NCBI RefSeq assembly: GCF_008824185.1
Contig: NZ_CP044425.1
Span: 434,001-498,000 of the forward strand
Reading direction: 5' to 3'
Origin: Paracoccus pantotrophus
GTDB lineage: Bacteria; Pseudomonadota; Alphaproteobacteria; Rhodobacterales; Rhodobacteraceae
DNA length: 64,000 bases
Each line of letters opens with the position of its first letter. Position 1 is the first letter of the stretch. The notes below the pieces were generated by a model. The model searched no databases and was not told the DNA's origin. It saw only the letters and a program-made list of their open reading frames with translations. The translations under genes were made by a program, and so were the position numbers. Of this stretch, positions 62,494 through 64,000 are shown piece by piece.

Positions 62494-64000
62494 GCCGCGC
62501 CCTCGGCGATGCGGCCCTCGGCGATACGACGCGTCAGCCAGTCCGGGTCCATCTGCGGCACCGAGGCCAGCAATTCGCGCGTATAGGCATGGCGCGGCGG
62601 GTCCAGCACCTCGGCCTTCAGGCCCTTGTCCATGACCCGTCCGCCCCTCATCACCACCACCTCGTCGGCGATGGCGCGGACGGTGGCGATGTCATGGGTG
62701 ATGAACATGTAGCTGACGCCGGTTTCGTCCTGCACCTTGCTGAGCAGCCGCAGGATGCCCTCGGCCACCAGTTGGTCCAGCGCGCTGGTCACCTCGTCGC
62801 AGATGATGAATTCGGGATCGGCGGCCAGCGCCCGGGCGATGCCGATGCGCTGCTTCTGTCCGCCCGACAGCTCGCCCGGCAGGCGGTCGAGAAACCGCGC
62901 CGGCTCCAGCTCGATCTGCTCCATCAGCGCGTTGAGCCGCGCCTCGCGCGCCCGGCCGGTCAGGCCCAGGTAGAATTGCAGCGGCCGCGACAGGATCTGC
63001 CGGATGGTCTGGCGCGGGTTCAGCGCCGTGTCGGCCATCTGGTAGATCATCTGCACCGCCCGCTTCTGTTCCAGCCCGCGCTGCGCCAAGCGCGGCGGCA
63101 GGGGCGTGCCGTTCAGCGCGATGCTGCCCGCACGCGGCGGCAGCAGCCCGGTGATCGCCCGCGCCGTGGTGGACTTGCCCGAGCCGGATTCGCCCACCAC
63201 CGCCACGGTGGCGCCGCGCGGGATGTCGAAGCTGACCTCGCTGAGCACGTCCAGCGACGAATAGCCCGCCGTCACCTCGCGGATGCTGATCGTCGGCGCG
63301 CTGGCCTGCGGCAGGGCGCGCTGGGGCCGGCGGAACGCGCGCACCGCCCAGAGCGAGCGGGTGTAGTCCTGCGCCGGCGCCTCGATCATCCGGCGGGTCG
63401 GTGCGTCCTCGACCTCGCGGCCGTGGCGCATGACCTTGATGCGGTCGGCCATCTGGGCGACCACGGCCAGGTCGTGGGTGATGTAGATCGCCGCCGTGCC
63501 CGTGGTCTCGACCGCCTGCCGGATCGCCGCCAGCACGCCGATCTGCGTGGTCACGTCCAGCGCCGTGGTCGGCTCGTCAAAGACGATCAGGTCGGGCTTG
63601 CAGGCCATGGCCATGGCGACCATCGCCCGCTGCAACTGCCCGCCCGAGACCTGATGCGGAAAGCGCAGCCCGAAATGCTCCGGGTCGGGCAGGTGCATGG
63701 CGGCATAGAGCCGGCGCGCGAAGGCTTCGGATTCCGCGCGGTCCGCCGTGTGGTGGATCGCCGGCCCCTCGCAGAACTGGTCCAGAAGCCGCCATGCCGG
63801 GTTGAAGCTTGCCGCCGCCGATTGCGCGACATAGGCGACCCGGCGGCCGCGAAAGGCGCGGCGCCGGCGCTCGGGCAATTGCAGCAGGTCGGTGCCGTCG
63901 AAGATCACCCGCCCGCCGGCAAAGCGCAGCCCGCCCTGGGCGAAACCCAGCGCCGCAAGGCCCAGCGTGGATTTCCCGGCCCCGGATTCGCCGATCAGCC
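62490..64000 (-). CDS. Fused double ATPase of a peptide/nickel-type ABC transporter (Dpp/Opp/YejF-like), 5' end outside window
   Basis: At least 503 residues are visible and the gene continues beyond the window. The frame is open to position 64000, with the first Walker A (GESGAGKST) encoded at about 63965-63991. First ATPase half: VSGGQLQRAMVAMAMA signature and DLIVFDEPTTALDV. Second half: GESGSGKSTTARAI, LSGGQKQRIGIARAL, FIICDEVTSALDQ. The C-terminal oligopeptide-type tail (PRHAYTRELLASVPQMDPD) is present. Two ATPases in one chain are known from YejF and GsiA. The substrate (peptide, opine, glutathione or similar) is not deducible here. Downstream esterase gene overlaps by 4 bp. Confidence 0.9.
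   Translation of the reverse strand, partial: LIGESGAGKSTLGLAALGFAQGGLRFAGGRVIFDGTDLLQLPERRRRAFRGRRVAYVAQSAAASFNPAWRLLDQFCEGPAIHHTADRAESEAFARRLYAAMHLPDPEHFGLRFPHQVSGGQLQRAMVAMAMACKPDLIVFDEPTTALDVTTQIGVLAAIRQAVETTGTAAIYITHDLAVVAQMADRIKVMRHGREVEDAPTRRMIEAPAQDYTRSLWAVRAFRRPQRALPQASAPTISIREVTAGYSSLDVLSEVSFDIPRGATVAVVGESGSGKSTTARAITGLLPPRAGSIALNGTPLPPRLAQRGLEQKRAVQMIYQMADTALNPRQTIRQILSRPLQFYLGLTGRAREARLNALMEQIELEPARFLDRLPGELSGGQKQRIGIARALAADPEFIICDEVTSALDQLVAEGILRLLSKVQDETGVSYMFITHDIATVRAIADEVVVMRGGRVMDKGLKAEVLDPPRHAYTRELLASVPQMDPDWLTRRIAEGRIAEGAA

Overview
The window is a GC-rich (roughly two-thirds G+C), densely packed chromosomal stretch with about 54 protein genes. I found no rRNA, tRNA, CRISPR array, insertion sequence or prophage. 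Gene content and regulatory sites point to an alphaproteobacterium of the Rhodobacterales, most likely Paracoccus. The pointers are a quinol oxidase (qox/cyo) operon that ends in its own SURF1 gene, perfect FNR boxes, an alphaproteobacterial GTTC-N7-GTTC LexA box, and a 2-aminobenzoyl-CoA monooxygenase/reductase operon. This assignment is inference; no marker gene settles it.

1-6.7 kb: end of a glutamine-type ABC transporter, then a catabolic locus of unknown substrate: class III aminotransferase, BKACE beta-keto acid cleavage enzyme, two paired membrane proteins (one DUF5058-like), an M20 amidohydrolase and a MarR regulator. 6.7-11.6 kb: MgtC/DUF4010 membrane protein, phosphohexomutase, FtsH. 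11.7-15.0 kb: homogentisate pathway (hmgA, fahA) with a divergent MarR gene and repeated GTTGC/GCAAC operators. 15.2-21.5 kb: amidase, FUSC membrane protein with an apparent frameshift at its start, MarR, and a phytase-like esterase behind a candidate PHO box.

21.5-28.3 kb: a tightly overlapping five-gene operon with every junction an ATGA overlap. It encodes a DUF294 nucleotidyltransferase, a small membrane protein, an SLC5 symporter-histidine kinase (CrbS/MxtR type), a stand-alone receiver, and a membrane-anchored PAS/pseudokinase/DEDDh exonuclease fusion. 28.5-35.0 kb: an MHS-type transporter divergent from the quinol oxidase operon cyoABCD-surf1, with a perfect FNR box between them. 35.0-39.8 kb: PHA synthase and a P-type ATPase behind a second FNR box. 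39.8-40.2 kb: a small duplicated-motif protein directly behind a perfect LexA box.

40.2-53.7 kb (minus strand): one 13-gene, roughly 13.5-kb operon for CoA-dependent aerobic 2-aminobenzoate degradation. It runs from the bifunctional monooxygenase/reductase through a dehydrogenase, MarR, crotonase, acyl-CoA dehydrogenase, thioesterase, RidA and CoA ligase to a LIV-type transporter and a hydrolase. A 3-hydroxyacyl-CoA dehydrogenase is divergent across a 16-bp palindrome. 54.9-61.5 kb: a LacI-controlled operon pairing a polar-amino-acid-type ABC transporter with a 2-hydroxyacid dehydrogenase, a KDG-kinase-like enzyme and a hydratase. 61.6-64 kb: an HSL-type esterase and a truncated double ATPase of a peptide transporter.

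The strongest leads for something not routinely described are the pseudokinase-exonuclease fusion in the symporter-kinase operon, the SOS-box small protein, the 1-6.7 kb BKACE locus, and a pair of intergenic repeats with different stem sequences but the same nested-hairpin layout. No intergenic gap exceeds 300 bases.
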